Source: JBHIBC01 sp046758905 (lineage in GTDB: Bacteria > Acidobacteriota > Polarisedimenticolia > Gp22-AA2). Taken from it: DNA of 12,541 nt. Below, in pieces: positions 1 to 6,945 of the stretch. A program made the translations under genes and the position numbers. The notes under the pieces were generated by a model. The model was not told where the DNA came from. It did no database searches and was given only the letters and a program-made list of their open reading frames with translations. Positions within the stretch are counted from its first letter, which is position 1; the number at the start of each line of letters is the position of its first letter. The DNA lies in NCBI GenBank assembly GCA_046758905.1, contig JBHIBC010000079.1:1-12541 (forward strand), in the 5' to 3' direction.

Positions 1-516
1 GGCGGCCCGTGGGTTGACGCGCGGGACGGTGCTCGCCGCCCCGATCGGGACCGTGCGGGCCGTCGGCGCGGCGCGCCCGGCGATCTTGCCGCCCACCCCC
101 GGGCCTTGCTGCAGCCGGGCGGGGCTCTGCGCCTGCGCCGCCCCGCCGGGCGCCGCCCCGGCGCGCCGGCCCGCCTGACGCGCCGCCGCTGCGCCCGCCG
201 GGGATGAGGTTGCGGCACCCGCCACTAGAGGCGTCCCGGACGCCGGCGCCTGGACGATTGGGGCGGAGATCTCGTACTCCTCGATCCGCGCGATCCGCGA
301 GGTCGGGACGCCCAGGGTACCGCCCCCTTCCAGCTCGAGAACCGTGAACCGGTCCCCCTTCTGGACGCTCTTGACCCGGATCGCCTTGCCGTGCAGGAAA
401 TAGACCACCTTGTCGGCCGATGCGGGAGCGGCGAGGCACAGGGAGATGACCGCGATCAGCGCGCCGAACGCCGTCCTGAGGCCCGAGCGGGCAGGAGCGC
501 GAGAGGTCACGAGCAT
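1..516 (-). CDS. Secreted protein of unknown function, N-terminal part (C-terminus beyond window edge)
   Basis: The frame is open from an ATG at 516 to the left edge (172 codons, no stop), so this is a 3'-truncated view of a gene. Residues 1-34 form a Sec signal peptide: arginines at 6, 10 and 14, a hydrophobic core around 16-29, and an APASA/D cleavage site after residue 34. The mature protein starts with a small domain (about 35-82) beginning DKVVYFLHGKAIRV and containing LELEGGGTLGVPTSRIARIE. The rest of the visible part is low-complexity Ala/Gly/Pro/Gln. Upstream, GGAGGG and AAGGA precede the ATG. A similar short beta-rich module followed by a low-complexity linker occurs ahead of lytic transglycosylase domains in some GC-rich bacteria, so the missing C-terminus might be such a domain. 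That is a guess; the visible part shows no enzyme motif. I am confident it is a real exported gene, not of its function. Confidence 0.72.
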   Translation of the reverse strand, partial: MLVTSRAPARSGLRTAFGALIAVISLCLAAPASADKVVYFLHGKAIRVKSVQKGDRFTVLELEGGGTLGVPTSRIARIEEYEISAPIVQAPASGTPLVAGAATSSPAGAAAARQAGRRAGAAPGGAAQAQSPARLQQGPGVGGKIAGRAAPTARTVPIGAASTVPRVNPRAA

Positions 517-611
517 CGTCCTTGAGCCCTCCGGAGGGGCGAGCCGGCCACGGGCTGCCGATCGGATGACGGTATTGTCCTCCGGATTCGCCCGAAAGTA
601 AAGGCCTCCGA

Positions 612-640
612 AGTGTACGGCGGCCCCCGGCCGGGGGCAA
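612..640 (-). promoter_or_regulatory. Possible promoter of the secreted-protein gene
   Basis: Read on the minus strand, TTGCCC (640-635) is followed after 17 bases by TACACT (617-612), giving a leader of roughly 90 bases before the ATG at 516. Most of the spacer is the 16-base palindrome at 623-638. The match is moderate; a second weaker pair (TTTACT, 17 bases, GACAAT) lies closer to the gene. Confidence 0.3.
623..638. repeat. Perfect 16-base GC palindrome
   Basis: GCCCCCGGCCGGGGGC is perfectly self-complementary. It lies 34-49 bases downstream of the GHMP kinase stop codon and inside the putative promoter spacer of the next minus-strand gene. It could act as a transcription-stopping hairpin for the kinase, although no T-run follows, or as an operator. 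It could also be chance in such GC-rich DNA. Confidence 0.45.
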
Positions 641-671
641 TCGGAATCGGCTCCGGCGCGCCGCGGCGCCG

Positions 672-1721
672 TTACGACTCCGAAACCGCCACCCCCTCCT
701 CGACGTAGCGGAAATCCAGGACCCTGGCCCCGAGCCTCTCGAGGCGCGACTCCACTTCGCTCCGGCGCCCCGCGCGGGCCCACATCACCAGGCATCCGCC
801 GCCTCCCGCCCCGCAGACCTTGCCGCCGAGGGCGCCGGCGGACCGGGCCGCCTCGATCAGCCGATCGATGGACTCGCTCGTGACCGCGGACGACAGCCCC
901 TTGCGCGCCGCCCACTCCTCGGCCAGGGCCTCGCCCGCCGCGTCCCAGTCGCCGCCGCGCAGGGCCTGCCGCATGGCATGCGCGGCCCGGTTGACCCGAT
1001 CGAGCGCGTCGCGCACCCCAGTCTCGCCGTCCAGATGGCGCTTCAGGACGTCCCAGTTCGAGATGCCCGAAGAGCGCGACCGGCCGGTGTAGGCCAGCAC
1101 GGTGCGATCGCGCAGCTGCGCGAGGTCCACGGGCAGGCGCTCGACCCGCGTCCCCTCCACGGTGTAACCCAGCGCCAGCACCCCGCCGCGCAGAGCCGGA
1201 TGGTAGTCCTGCTCGCCGGTCGGGATGCGCAGGACCTGGGTCTCGATCGCCCGGGTCAGCGACAGCAGCGCCTCGCCTTCCATCCGCGTCCCGACGAACC
1301 GGTCGAGGCACGAGGCGAGAGCGATGCCGAGCGCCGACGACCCGCCGAGCCCCGAGCCGGCGGGCGCCCGGCAATCGGTCGCGATCCGGTAGCCGCGCAG
1401 TCGTGTGGCGGACCGCGACAGGCGATCCGGCCGCATGAAATGGGCCGCCAACCGGACGACGAACTCGAGGTCCGCGCCCGCGTCGTTCACGCCGAGGCGC
1501 AGGCGCCCGGGGGAGTCGACCCGCAGACTCGCTCCCCGATCCCGCGAGACCACCTCGACGCCGGGGGTCGCGACCCGCTCCACGCTGGCGCAGGCGTACA
1601 GATCGATGGCCGCGTTCACCGTGAGGGGATCCTCGTGCAGCAGGGACAGGGGCCACAGGTCGATCGTCCCCCCCGCCAGATCGATGCGCGTCGGCGCGCG
1701 CGCCTCGGCCCTGTTCGACAT
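672..1721 (-). CDS. GHMP-family sugar kinase, HddA (heptose 7-phosphate kinase)-like
   Basis: The 349-residue protein carries all three GHMP kinase motifs: motif 1 RAPTRIDLAGGTIDLW (8-23), the phosphate-binding motif 2 PAGSGLGGSSAL (120-131), and motif 3 GGKVCGAGGGGC (299-310). The segment PTGEQDYHPALRGG (167-180) matches the conserved GxQDxxxxxxGG-type stretch. Length and motif spacing fit the HddA-type kinases that phosphorylate D-glycero-D-manno-heptose 7-phosphate for surface polysaccharide, but related kinases act on fucose, galactose or mevalonate, so the substrate is inferred. I chose the ATG at 1721 because motif 1 begins at residue 8. The frame stays open upstream to 1817, but that extension covers the promoter and looks noncoding. 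TATGAT ends only nine bases before the ATG and there is no clear Shine-Dalgarno, which suggests a leaderless transcript. The gene diverges from an O-antigen-ligase-like gene, which suits a role in surface glycan synthesis. Confidence 0.82.
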   Translation of the reverse strand: MSNRAEARAPTRIDLAGGTIDLWPLSLLHEDPLTVNAAIDLYACASVERVATPGVEVVSRDRGASLRVDSPGRLRLGVNDAGADLEFVVRLAAHFMRPDRLSRSATRLRGYRIATDCRAPAGSGLGGSSALGIALASCLDRFVGTRMEGEALLSLTRAIETQVLRIPTGEQDYHPALRGGVLALGYTVEGTRVERLPVDLAQLRDRTVLAYTGRSRSSGISNWDVLKRHLDGETGVRDALDRVNRAAHAMRQALRGGDWDAAGEALAEEWAARKGLSSAVTSESIDRLIEAARSAGALGGKVCGAGGGGCLVMWARAGRRSEVESRLERLGARVLDFRYVEEGVAVSES

Positions 1722-1730
1722 CGGCCCGCC

Positions 1731-1760
1731 ATCATAGCGGCCCCCGTGCGGAGCGGTCAA
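1731..1760 (-). promoter_or_regulatory. Sigma-70-type promoter of the GHMP kinase gene
   Basis: On the minus strand TTGACC (1760-1755) is separated by 18 bases from TATGAT (1736-1731), preceded by GC. The -10 box ends nine GC-only bases before the ATG, so transcription should begin almost at the start codon. Confidence 0.6.
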
Positions 1761-1788
1761 TCGACGCCCGCCGCCGCGTGCGGCGCGG

Positions 1789-1817
1789 TTGATCGGCCTC
1801 CTGCCGTGTGCTACCAT
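1789..1817 (+). promoter_or_regulatory. Sigma-70-type promoter of the ligase/TPR gene
   Basis: TTGATC (1789-1794), a 17-base spacer, then TACCAT (1812-1817) preceded by GC. Transcription would start near 1824, giving a leader of about 75 bases to the ATG at 1898. It diverges from the kinase promoter; the two -35 boxes are about 30 bases apart. Confidence 0.5.
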
Positions 1818-1897
1818 CCGCGCTCTTCTCCACCGCGCGCCGCGCGCGCCGGCGCCGTCGTGCTTCCTGACGGGCCGGGCTTCGTCGAGACATCCGG

Positions 1898-4171
1898 ATG
1901 GCGCAGGGAAGTGAAGCGAGCCGCATCAGCCGGTCGGCGGTCCGACTCATCGCCGGCGCCCTGTTCCTCGTCCCCCTGGTGCACAGCAGCGCCCTCGCGC
2001 AGCCGTTCGCGCTGCCGAGGGAGATGCTGACGGCGGTGCTGGCCATGCTCCTTGCCGGCCTCATGATCGGCTCGCACCTGTGGAGCGACGATCTCCCGGG
2101 CCTGCGGTCGCCCGTCCTCCAGCTCGCCGCCGCCTTCGCCGTCCTCTCGGCCGTGGCCCTCTGGCCGGCGCTCAACCGCGCTCTGGGAGCGTGGGGCCTT
2201 CTGGAGACGACCGGCGGCGTGGTCATCTTCTGGGGCACGGCGCGCTTCGTGAGAGAGCCCCGCGACGCGGCGCGCCTGTTCGGCGCGCTGCTCGCCGCCG
2301 CCGCGTTGACCGCCGTCGGCTCCCTGGTCCAGGTGGCGGTGCCCGGGGCCCACCTCACCCCGGCCGGGTTCTCGATCCTGCCCCCCAGCGGAGGCGGCGC
2401 GACTCTCGGGGACCCGGGACTGCTGTGCCAGCTGCTGATCGTGGCCCTGCCGGTCGGGATCGGCGCCGCAGCTTTGGCGGTGGGGCGGTGGCGGGTCGCG
2501 TGCGGAGCAGCCCTAGGGCTCCTGGGCGCGACCCTGTTCTTCATCGGCCGCCCCGAGGGGTGGACCGTGGCGCTCATGGTCTCGGGCCTGCTGCTGGCGA
2601 CGCGCGTCCTGCAGGTGATCATGACCGACCGCGGGTGGAGCAGCCTCGCTCCCGACCCGGGGGGACACAGCCTGTGGGCGGCGCTGGTCGGGCTGTGCGT
2701 CGCCGTCGCGATCGTGTCGGCTGCGCGCTGGCCGGCGCTCCTTCCCGGCGGCCGGCCGGTCCGTCCCCTGGACAGCGTCACGCTGCTCGCGCCGACGACC
2801 GGTGACCCCGCGATCGACCGCGTCGCTGCCGCCCGCGGCACCGTTCGCCTGATCGGCAGGCACCCGCTCGGCGTCGGCCCGCGCAACTGGCGGCACGCCT
2901 TCCTCGAGGTCGCCTGGACCGAGGTGGATGATTCCCCTTTCACGCTCACTCACCAGGCGGTGCACGTGGGCAACAACTTCCTGGAGAGGACGGCCGAGAC
3001 CGGCCTCGCCGGAGGCATCGTGTTCTTGGCGCTGATTCTGCTCCTGCTGGTCCAGGCGGGGCTGGCCGCCACCGGCGCGGCGCCGGGCTGGCGCGCCGTC
3101 GTCTTCGCGTCGTTCGGCGCCCTCGGCGCGTTCGGCCTCGCGTCGTTTCTCGGGGCCCCCTTCGAGGAGCCGTCGACGGGGCTCACCTTCTGGGCGATCG
3201 CGGGCGTGGTGCAGGCGGCGCTCGGCAGGAGCGGCGGGGCGCCGGGCGTCCCGGCGCCGCTGGCGGCGCGGCCGCGCGAGTTCGTGCCGCGTTCGCTGAG
3301 GCGACGCCGGCTGGGCCTCGTGCTGGCGGGGCTGTGGGTCGCGGCCGCCGGCTTCTGCGCGCTGGGGTTCGCCCGGCGGGTTGAGGCCTCGCGCCTCTCG
3401 CTCCTGGCGCGGGGGGCTTTCATGAACGGTCAATACCGGACCGCGTTGCGGCTGCTCGGGCGCAAGGCCTCGCGCCGCTCTCCCGACCCGGTGGATCGGG
3501 CGCGGGCCGGGAGCGCTTACCTGCGACTGGGCTTCCCGAAGCTGGCGGCGCGGGAGTTCACGGAAACGCTCGAGCGCTCGCCCTATTTCCTGTCGGCCTA
3601 CCTCGGCCGCGCCGCGGCCTACGAGGCCTCGGGACGTTACGACCTGGCGGACGAGGATCTCAACCGGGCCCTCGCGATCTGGCCGGACAATCCGCAGACC
3701 CGGCTGGCGCTCGGGAAGCTGAACACGACGCGTGGCCGTCTGGACGCCGCCCTAGCGACCTACGTCGAGCTCGCGCGGGAGGAACCTTCGATGCCGGAGC
3801 CCTGGTTCCGCATGGGGGAACTGTTCATGCGCCGCGGCCAGCTTGACGAGGCGATCGAGGCCTACCGCGTCTGCAGCACCAAGGATCCCCGCTACCCCGG
3901 CCTGGCGATGCGTCTCGGGAGAGCGTTCTTCGAGAAGGGCCTGATGCAGATGGCCCTGCGCTACTTTCAGGCGGCCGCCGACGTCGACCCCCAGGACGTC
4001 CAGCCCCGGCTGGAGATCGCCAACACGCACCATGCGATGGGCGAGTTCTGCCGGGCGGTGGAGGCGCTGCGGGCCGCACGCGATCTCGAGAGCGATGCCG
4101 CCCGGCGCAACCGCATCCTCGATCTGATCGATGACATCGAGCCGCGCTGCGAGGCGCTGGCCGGCGGGTAG
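1898..4171 (+). CDS. O-antigen ligase/polymerase-like membrane protein fused to a C-terminal TPR array
   Basis: The 757-residue protein has a polytopic N-terminal half, with about ten to thirteen hydrophobic segments between residues 15 and 445 and a last one at about 472-491. Between them lies a long extracytoplasmic loop (about 277-370). This loop contains IGRHPLGVGPRNW (319-331) and HVGNNFLERTAETGLAG (356-372), matching the conserved PlxGvGpxxf and HNxfLxxlaexGl signatures of the O-antigen ligase/Wzy-type family. Residues about 504-740 form helical repeats typical of TPRs, for example YDLADEDLNRALAIWPDNPQ (581-600) and LDEAIEAYRVCSTKDPRY (649-666). Such proteins join or polymerise glycans on lipid carriers at the periplasmic face, and the TPR tail probably binds partners. 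It could instead be a protein-O-glycosyltransferase of the PglL type, which shares this fold. The ATG at 1898 has only a weak ribosome-binding site. It ends 12 bases before the convergent gene at 4184. Confidence 0.8.
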   Translation: MAQGSEASRISRSAVRLIAGALFLVPLVHSSALAQPFALPREMLTAVLAMLLAGLMIGSHLWSDDLPGLRSPVLQLAAAFAVLSAVALWPALNRALGAWGLLETTGGVVIFWGTARFVREPRDAARLFGALLAAAALTAVGSLVQVAVPGAHLTPAGFSILPPSGGGATLGDPGLLCQLLIVALPVGIGAAALAVGRWRVACGAALGLLGATLFFIGRPEGWTVALMVSGLLLATRVLQVIMTDRGWSSLAPDPGGHSLWAALVGLCVAVAIVSAARWPALLPGGRPVRPLDSVTLLAPTTGDPAIDRVAAARGTVRLIGRHPLGVGPRNWRHAFLEVAWTEVDDSPFTLTHQAVHVGNNFLERTAETGLAGGIVFLALILLLLVQAGLAATGAAPGWRAVVFASFGALGAFGLASFLGAPFEEPSTGLTFWAIAGVVQAALGRSGGAPGVPAPLAARPREFVPRSLRRRRLGLVLAGLWVAAAGFCALGFARRVEASRLSLLARGAFMNGQYRTALRLLGRKASRRSPDPVDRARAGSAYLRLGFPKLAAREFTETLERSPYFLSAYLGRAAAYEASGRYDLADEDLNRALAIWPDNPQTRLALGKLNTTRGRLDAALATYVELAREEPSMPEPWFRMGELFMRRGQLDEAIEAYRVCSTKDPRYPGLAMRLGRAFFEKGLMQMALRYFQAAADVDPQDVQPRLEIANTHHAMGEFCRAVEALRAARDLESDAARRNRILDLIDDIEPRCEALAGG

Positions 4172-4183
4172 CGCCCTCCCCCC

Positions 4184-4366
4184 TCACTCGACCCGGACCA
4201 CGATGCGGGTCCGGTCGACGTCCACCTCCGGGAGCTTCCCGGTCCTGGTCCTCCCGATCGCCTCGAAGACGTCGTCGAGGTCGATCCCCTCCCGCCGCGC
4301 ATGCAGGCGCGGCGTCTCCTTGTGCCTCTCCCCCAGCGCATCGAGCAGGACCCGCGCGAAGCTCAC
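4184..4366 (-). CDS. Small SHOCT-like protein fragment, probably 5'-truncated
   Basis: The 60-codon frame from a GTG at 4366 ends in a TGA at 4184. The product begins with an amphipathic segment (PVSFARVLLDALGER counting upstream codons), then REGIDLDDVFEAIGR and LPEVDVDRTRIVVRVE. This order resembles the C-terminal part of small SHOCT-like proteins encoded in ECF sigma factor operons: a helix, a GIDLDxLxxAI motif, and a closing acidic beta strand ending V-x-V/I-x-V-E. The same frame stays open upstream into the sigma stub, giving the additional plausible residues VHLGL. No Shine-Dalgarno precedes the GTG, and the usual N-terminal half is missing. I therefore see it as the surviving tail of a gene joined by deletion to the sigma stub at 4402-4590. 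It could still be expressed as a short coupled protein. Family assignment rests on pattern memory only. Confidence 0.45.
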   Translation of the reverse strand: MSFARVLLDALGERHKETPRLHARREGIDLDDVFEAIGRTRTGKLPEVDVDRTRIVVRVE

Positions 4367-4401
4367 CGGGAGGCCCAGGTGAACGGGTGGGACCGGGGGC
4401 G

Positions 4402-4590
4402 CTACCGCCGGCGCGCGACGCAGATCCTCACCAAGGTCTCCTGCACCGCGTCCAGGGCGTCCTCCTGTCTCCCGAGGTATCCGAACGCGATCCGGTAGAG
4501 CCGCCTCTGGTATCGCCTGACGAACTCCTCGGACGCCCTCTCACGGTCGGCACGGGCCGCCTCCGTCAGCGCGTAGTCGTCCCCCGCCAC
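4402..4590 (-). pseudogene. Truncated ECF sigma factor: N-terminal region 2 stub
   Basis: The 62-codon frame starts with a GTG at 4590 behind a strong Shine-Dalgarno, GGAGGGAGGT. It reads EEFVRRYQRRLYRIAFGYLG (21-40) followed by DALDAVQETLVRI (45-57). This is the start of sigma-70 region 2 as found in ECF sigma factors, including the core-binding D-A-x-D-A-V-Q-E-T motif. Homology stops abruptly there and the frame ends VARRR-stop. The rest of region 2, including the -10-recognising helix, and all of region 4 are absent: ECF sigmas are usually about 160-200 residues. None of the three frames downstream resumes sigma sequence, so this looks like a deletion rather than a single frameshift. The strong start site suggests the ancestral gene was functional. 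The stub cannot act as a sigma factor and is most likely a remnant. Confidence 0.62.
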
Positions 4591-4600
4591 ACCTCCCTCC

Positions 4601-4624
4601 CCGCGCCCGATCCTACGGGCGCGG
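4601..4624 (-). terminator. Intercistronic hairpin between response regulator and sigma stub
   Basis: CCGCGCCC (4601-4608) and GGGCGCGG (4617-4624) form a perfect 8-base GC stem with an 8-base loop. It lies between the response regulator stop (4637) and the Shine-Dalgarno of the sigma stub. There is no T-run on either side, so it may be a processing or pause hairpin rather than a true terminator. Confidence 0.35.
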
Positions 4625-4636
4625 CCACCGTCTGGC

Positions 4637-5374
4637 TTACCGTCCGAGCCGCTCGTCGATGAATTCCCGCAGGGCCTGGCGCGCCGCGGGCGGGACGGAG
4701 AGGAAACGGACCCCCGCTCCGGGCAGAAGGTGGCTGCCCGCGGTCGGACGCACGATCCGCCGCACCTCGCCCTCGAGCTCGATCGTCCCGCGGTCCCGCG
4801 GGAGGTGAAGGGCCAGCCTCAGGCGAGCGCCGACGGCGAGCGACCCTCCGGCCTTCAGGAACGCGCCATGGAGGCTCAGGTCCTTGGTGTAGCAGGCGAG
4901 CGTCCCCCCTCGGGTCCTGATCTCGACCCGGAGGCTGACGGGGATCCGCTCCTCGCTCCGCTCGTGGAGGGCGACGAAGCGCCGCACGCGGGTCAGGAAT
5001 TCCTCCTGGACCACCGGCTTGCCGAGCACATCGTCGCAGCCGGCGGCCCGGCATTCCTCCGCCCGGTCCCGCGTGGCCACCAGCACGACCGGGATGGAGC
5101 GGAGCGCCGGGTCGGCCTTCAGCGTCCTGCAGACCTCGATGCCGCTCATCTCCTGCATGGCGGCGTCGAGGAACACCACGTCCGGCATCTCATGCCGGCA
5201 GATCCGGATCGCCTCGGCGCCGTTGCGCGCCGTCAGGATCCGGCAGGTCGTCCGCTTGAGGTAGTTCTTCATCAGCTCGACCAGGCGCCGGACGTCCTCC
5301 ACCAAAAGGATGCGGGCGAGCTTCTCCGCGCCCGGCTCGCCCGGAGCGGCGCGGTCGCTTCGACTTGCGGACAC
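4637..5374 (-). CDS. Response regulator: receiver domain fused to a PilZ (c-di-GMP-binding) domain
   Basis: Residues about 20-135 form a CheY-like receiver: acidic pair E26-D27 in ILLVED, predicted phosphoacceptor D70 in DVVFLD, T101 in VVLVAT, and K119 in the GKP loop. Residues about 137-240 form a PilZ domain with both c-di-GMP-binding motifs intact: R139-x3-R143 and DLSLHG (165-170, D/N-x-S-x-x-G). The protein should therefore combine a phosphorylation signal with c-di-GMP binding; no DNA-binding domain is present, so the output is probably protein-protein. No histidine kinase lies nearby, so the partner is unknown. The start is a GTG at 5374 with AAGGAG seven bases ahead. That site sits inside the last codons of the upstream membrane-protein gene, whose TAA is one base from this GTG, so translation is very likely coupled. 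Confident in the domains; the process controlled (motility, pili, polysaccharide) is open. Confidence 0.88.
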   Translation of the reverse strand: MSASRSDRAAPGEPGAEKLARILLVEDVRRLVELMKNYLKRTTCRILTARNGAEAIRICRHEMPDVVFLDAAMQEMSGIEVCRTLKADPALRSIPVVLVATRDRAEECRAAGCDDVLGKPVVQEEFLTRVRRFVALHERSEERIPVSLRVEIRTRGGTLACYTKDLSLHGAFLKAGGSLAVGARLRLALHLPRDRGTIELEGEVRRIVRPTAGSHLLPGAGVRFLSVPPAARQALREFIDERLGR

Positions 5375-5375
5375 G

Positions 5376-5555
5376 TTACTCCTTGCCGACGGCGCGGACC
5401 TCGAGGACCCTGCCGACGTAGAAGATGACCGCCCCCACGGCGAGCCACAACAGCTCGGCGCTCATGTCCCGATCGCCGAGCCCGTAGATGAAGAGGGCGA
5501 CGCCCAGCGTGAGCATGCCGACCACCTCGAGCGTCTTCCCGAGGGCGTAAAGCAT
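5376..5555 (-). CDS. Small two-helix membrane protein, translationally coupled to the Rec-PilZ regulator
   Basis: A 59-residue frame runs from an ATG at 5555 to a TAA at 5376. It has two hydrophobic helices, about 9-27 (LEVVGMLTLGVALFIYGLG) and 34-51 (ELLWLAVGAVIFYVGRV), separated by the charged turn DRDMS. The N-terminus has LGKTLE and the C-terminus is charged (LEVRAVGKE). I do not recognise a named family; small proteins of this layout are common hypotheticals. A good promoter (TTGAAG, 17 bases, TATAGT) ends just nine bases before the ATG, with no Shine-Dalgarno, so the transcript should be leaderless. Its final codons carry the ribosome-binding site of the response regulator gene, one base away, which argues that the two proteins are made together. 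A role as a membrane anchor or sensor partner for the regulator is inference. Confidence 0.7.
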   Translation of the reverse strand: MLYALGKTLEVVGMLTLGVALFIYGLGDRDMSAELLWLAVGAVIFYVGRVLEVRAVGKE

Positions 5556-5564
5556 GGCGGGGCC

Positions 5565-5593
5565 ACTATACGGAAAGCGAAGGCCGGCTTCAA
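5565..5593 (-). promoter_or_regulatory. Sigma-70-type promoter of the membrane-protein/Rec-PilZ cluster
   Basis: On the minus strand TTGAAG (5593-5588), a 17-base spacer and TATAGT (5570-5565) stand nine GC-only bases before the ATG at 5555. The geometry is the same as at the GHMP kinase gene. Confidence 0.6.
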
Positions 5594-5700
5594 CGGACCG
5601 CCTCCTTCCCTCGAGGCCGCCGGTCCGCTACGATCGCCGGAGCGGATGATGCGGCGCGGGATGCGCGGCCCTCGCCGCGCCCGAGCCGGGAGGAGGCGCC

Positions 5701-6945
5701 TTGAGACCGACCCGGCCGATACGGGTCGCCGTCGTCGGCGGAGGCCCCGCCGGGGCCCACTGCGCGCGTCGGCTGGCCCGGCACGGCCTCGAGGTGAGCC
5801 TGTTCGAGCGGCGGATCAACTTCGAGAAGCCGTGCGGGGGGGGGCTGCCTTCACGCGGGATGGAGCGGTTCCCGTTCCTGCGCGACCCGCGACTGCCGAC
5901 CAGGAAGATCCGCCGCTGCACGCTCGTCTCGCCCTCCGGGCGGCAGGTGGAGGTCCCGCTCGACGATCCGGTTCACATCTTCAGCCGCGCCGACCTGCAC
6001 GCCCTCCTCCTGGACCGGGCCGTCGCGGCCGGCGTGGAACTGGAGCGGGGGCGCGTCGCCGGCTTCGCCGGTCGGCGCGGGCAGGGCGGCGTGACCTGGA
6101 CCCTGACGGTGCAGCAACGGCAGGGCGTTGTCGAGCGGGGCCCCTTCGATTTCCTCGTCGCGGCCGACGGCGCCGCCGGGACGGCTCGACGGCGGCTGGC
6201 CCGCCCCCTGCCCTCGAGCGATCTGACGCAGGCGATCGGCTGTTATCTCCCGGGACATACGGAAGGTCGGATGGTGCTGAAGTTCTACTCCGGCCTCGGG
6301 GGGTACCTGTGGGTGTTCCCGCGTCCGGACCACTCCTCCGCCGGAATCTGCGCGCCGCTGGGCCGCCTCCCGGCGGCCGGGCTGAGGCGGCTCATGGACG
6401 ATTTCCTGATCCGGCGGTACGGAGAGAAGATCCTGGCGCGCGCGGAGCGCTACGCCGCGCTGATACCGGGGCCGCCCGCGCAGGGGACCGCCCGGAAGGT
6501 GCAGGGAGAGGGCTGGGCGCTGGTCGGTGACGGCGCGGGGGCGGTCGACCCCCTGACGCGCGAGGGGATCTACTACGCCATGCTGACCGGGGAGATCCTC
6601 GCCGGCTGTCTGGCGGCCGGGCGGCCCCAAGATTACGCGGAGGCATGGGACCGGGAGCGCGGCGGAGAGTTCGCCCTCGCCCGCCGGATGGCCGCGCGCT
6701 TCTTCGACGCGAGCTTCCTCGAGTGGCTGGTTCGTCTGTGCGGGATCAGCCCCGCGATCGCCCGCGTCCTGTCCGACCTGATCGCCGGCCGGCAGCCCTA
6801 CCGGACCCTCGGGCGACGGCTGATCCTCGGCCTCCCCGCGCTCGCCGCGCAGGGCCCCCTCTTCCTGCTCGCGGGCGGCGCGATCGGGCGGCGCGGCACG
6901 CGTCGCCTCAGCGCCTCTCGTGACACTGGAAGCACTGGTCGTTGA
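5701..6945 (+). CDS. FAD-dependent oxidoreductase of the geranylgeranyl reductase family
   Basis: The 414-residue protein begins with a Rossmann dinucleotide-binding fold, VAVVGGGPAGAHCARRLARH (9-28), closing with the ribose-binding acid in LFERR (34-38). Next comes PCGGGLPSRGMER (44-56), the cysteine-glycine stretch typical of geranylgeranyl-reductase-type flavoproteins. FLVAADGAAG (151-160) and GWALVGDGAGAVDPLTREGI (271-290) are the second and third FAD contacts. The family reduces isoprenoid double bonds in lipids, quinones or chlorophyll side chains, or works as halogenase/hydroxylase-like enzymes; the substrate cannot be told here. The start is a TTG at 5701, preceded by a strong GGGAGGAGG five bases away; the next ATGs fall inside conserved sequence. 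A TACGAT box at 5629-5634 may be the -10. The last 38 bases overlap the convergent cytochrome gene, so the Ser/Arg-rich tail RRLSASRDTGSTGR may be dispensable. Confidence 0.82.
   Translation: MRPTRPIRVAVVGGGPAGAHCARRLARHGLEVSLFERRINFEKPCGGGLPSRGMERFPFLRDPRLPTRKIRRCTLVSPSGRQVEVPLDDPVHIFSRADLHALLLDRAVAAGVELERGRVAGFAGRRGQGGVTWTLTVQQRQGVVERGPFDFLVAADGAAGTARRRLARPLPSSDLTQAIGCYLPGHTEGRMVLKFYSGLGGYLWVFPRPDHSSAGICAPLGRLPAAGLRRLMDDFLIRRYGEKILARAERYAALIPGPPAQGTARKVQGEGWALVGDGAGAVDPLTREGIYYAMLTGEILAGCLAAGRPQDYAEAWDRERGGEFALARRMAARFFDASFLEWLVRLCGISPAIARVLSDLIAGRQPYRTLGRRLILGLPALAAQGPLFLLAGGAIGRRGTRRLSASRDTGSTGR

Noticed and set aside
410..601. A 63-codon plus-strand frame
   Set aside because: It is antisense to the signal peptide region of the minus-strand secreted protein and has no ribosome-binding site or recognisable content.
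978..2030. A 350-codon plus-strand frame
   Set aside because: It is antisense to the GHMP kinase, whose three motifs are intact on the other strand, and the product has no recognisable domain.
1732..3433. Long minus-strand frames opposite the ligase/TPR gene
   Set aside because: The plus-strand frame has membrane helices, ligase signatures and TPRs; the opposite products are Arg/Ala/Pro-rich low complexity.
5310..6630. Plus and minus frames overlapping the flavoprotein
   Set aside because: The FAD motifs are all in the frame starting at 5701; the other frames give charged low-complexity peptides.
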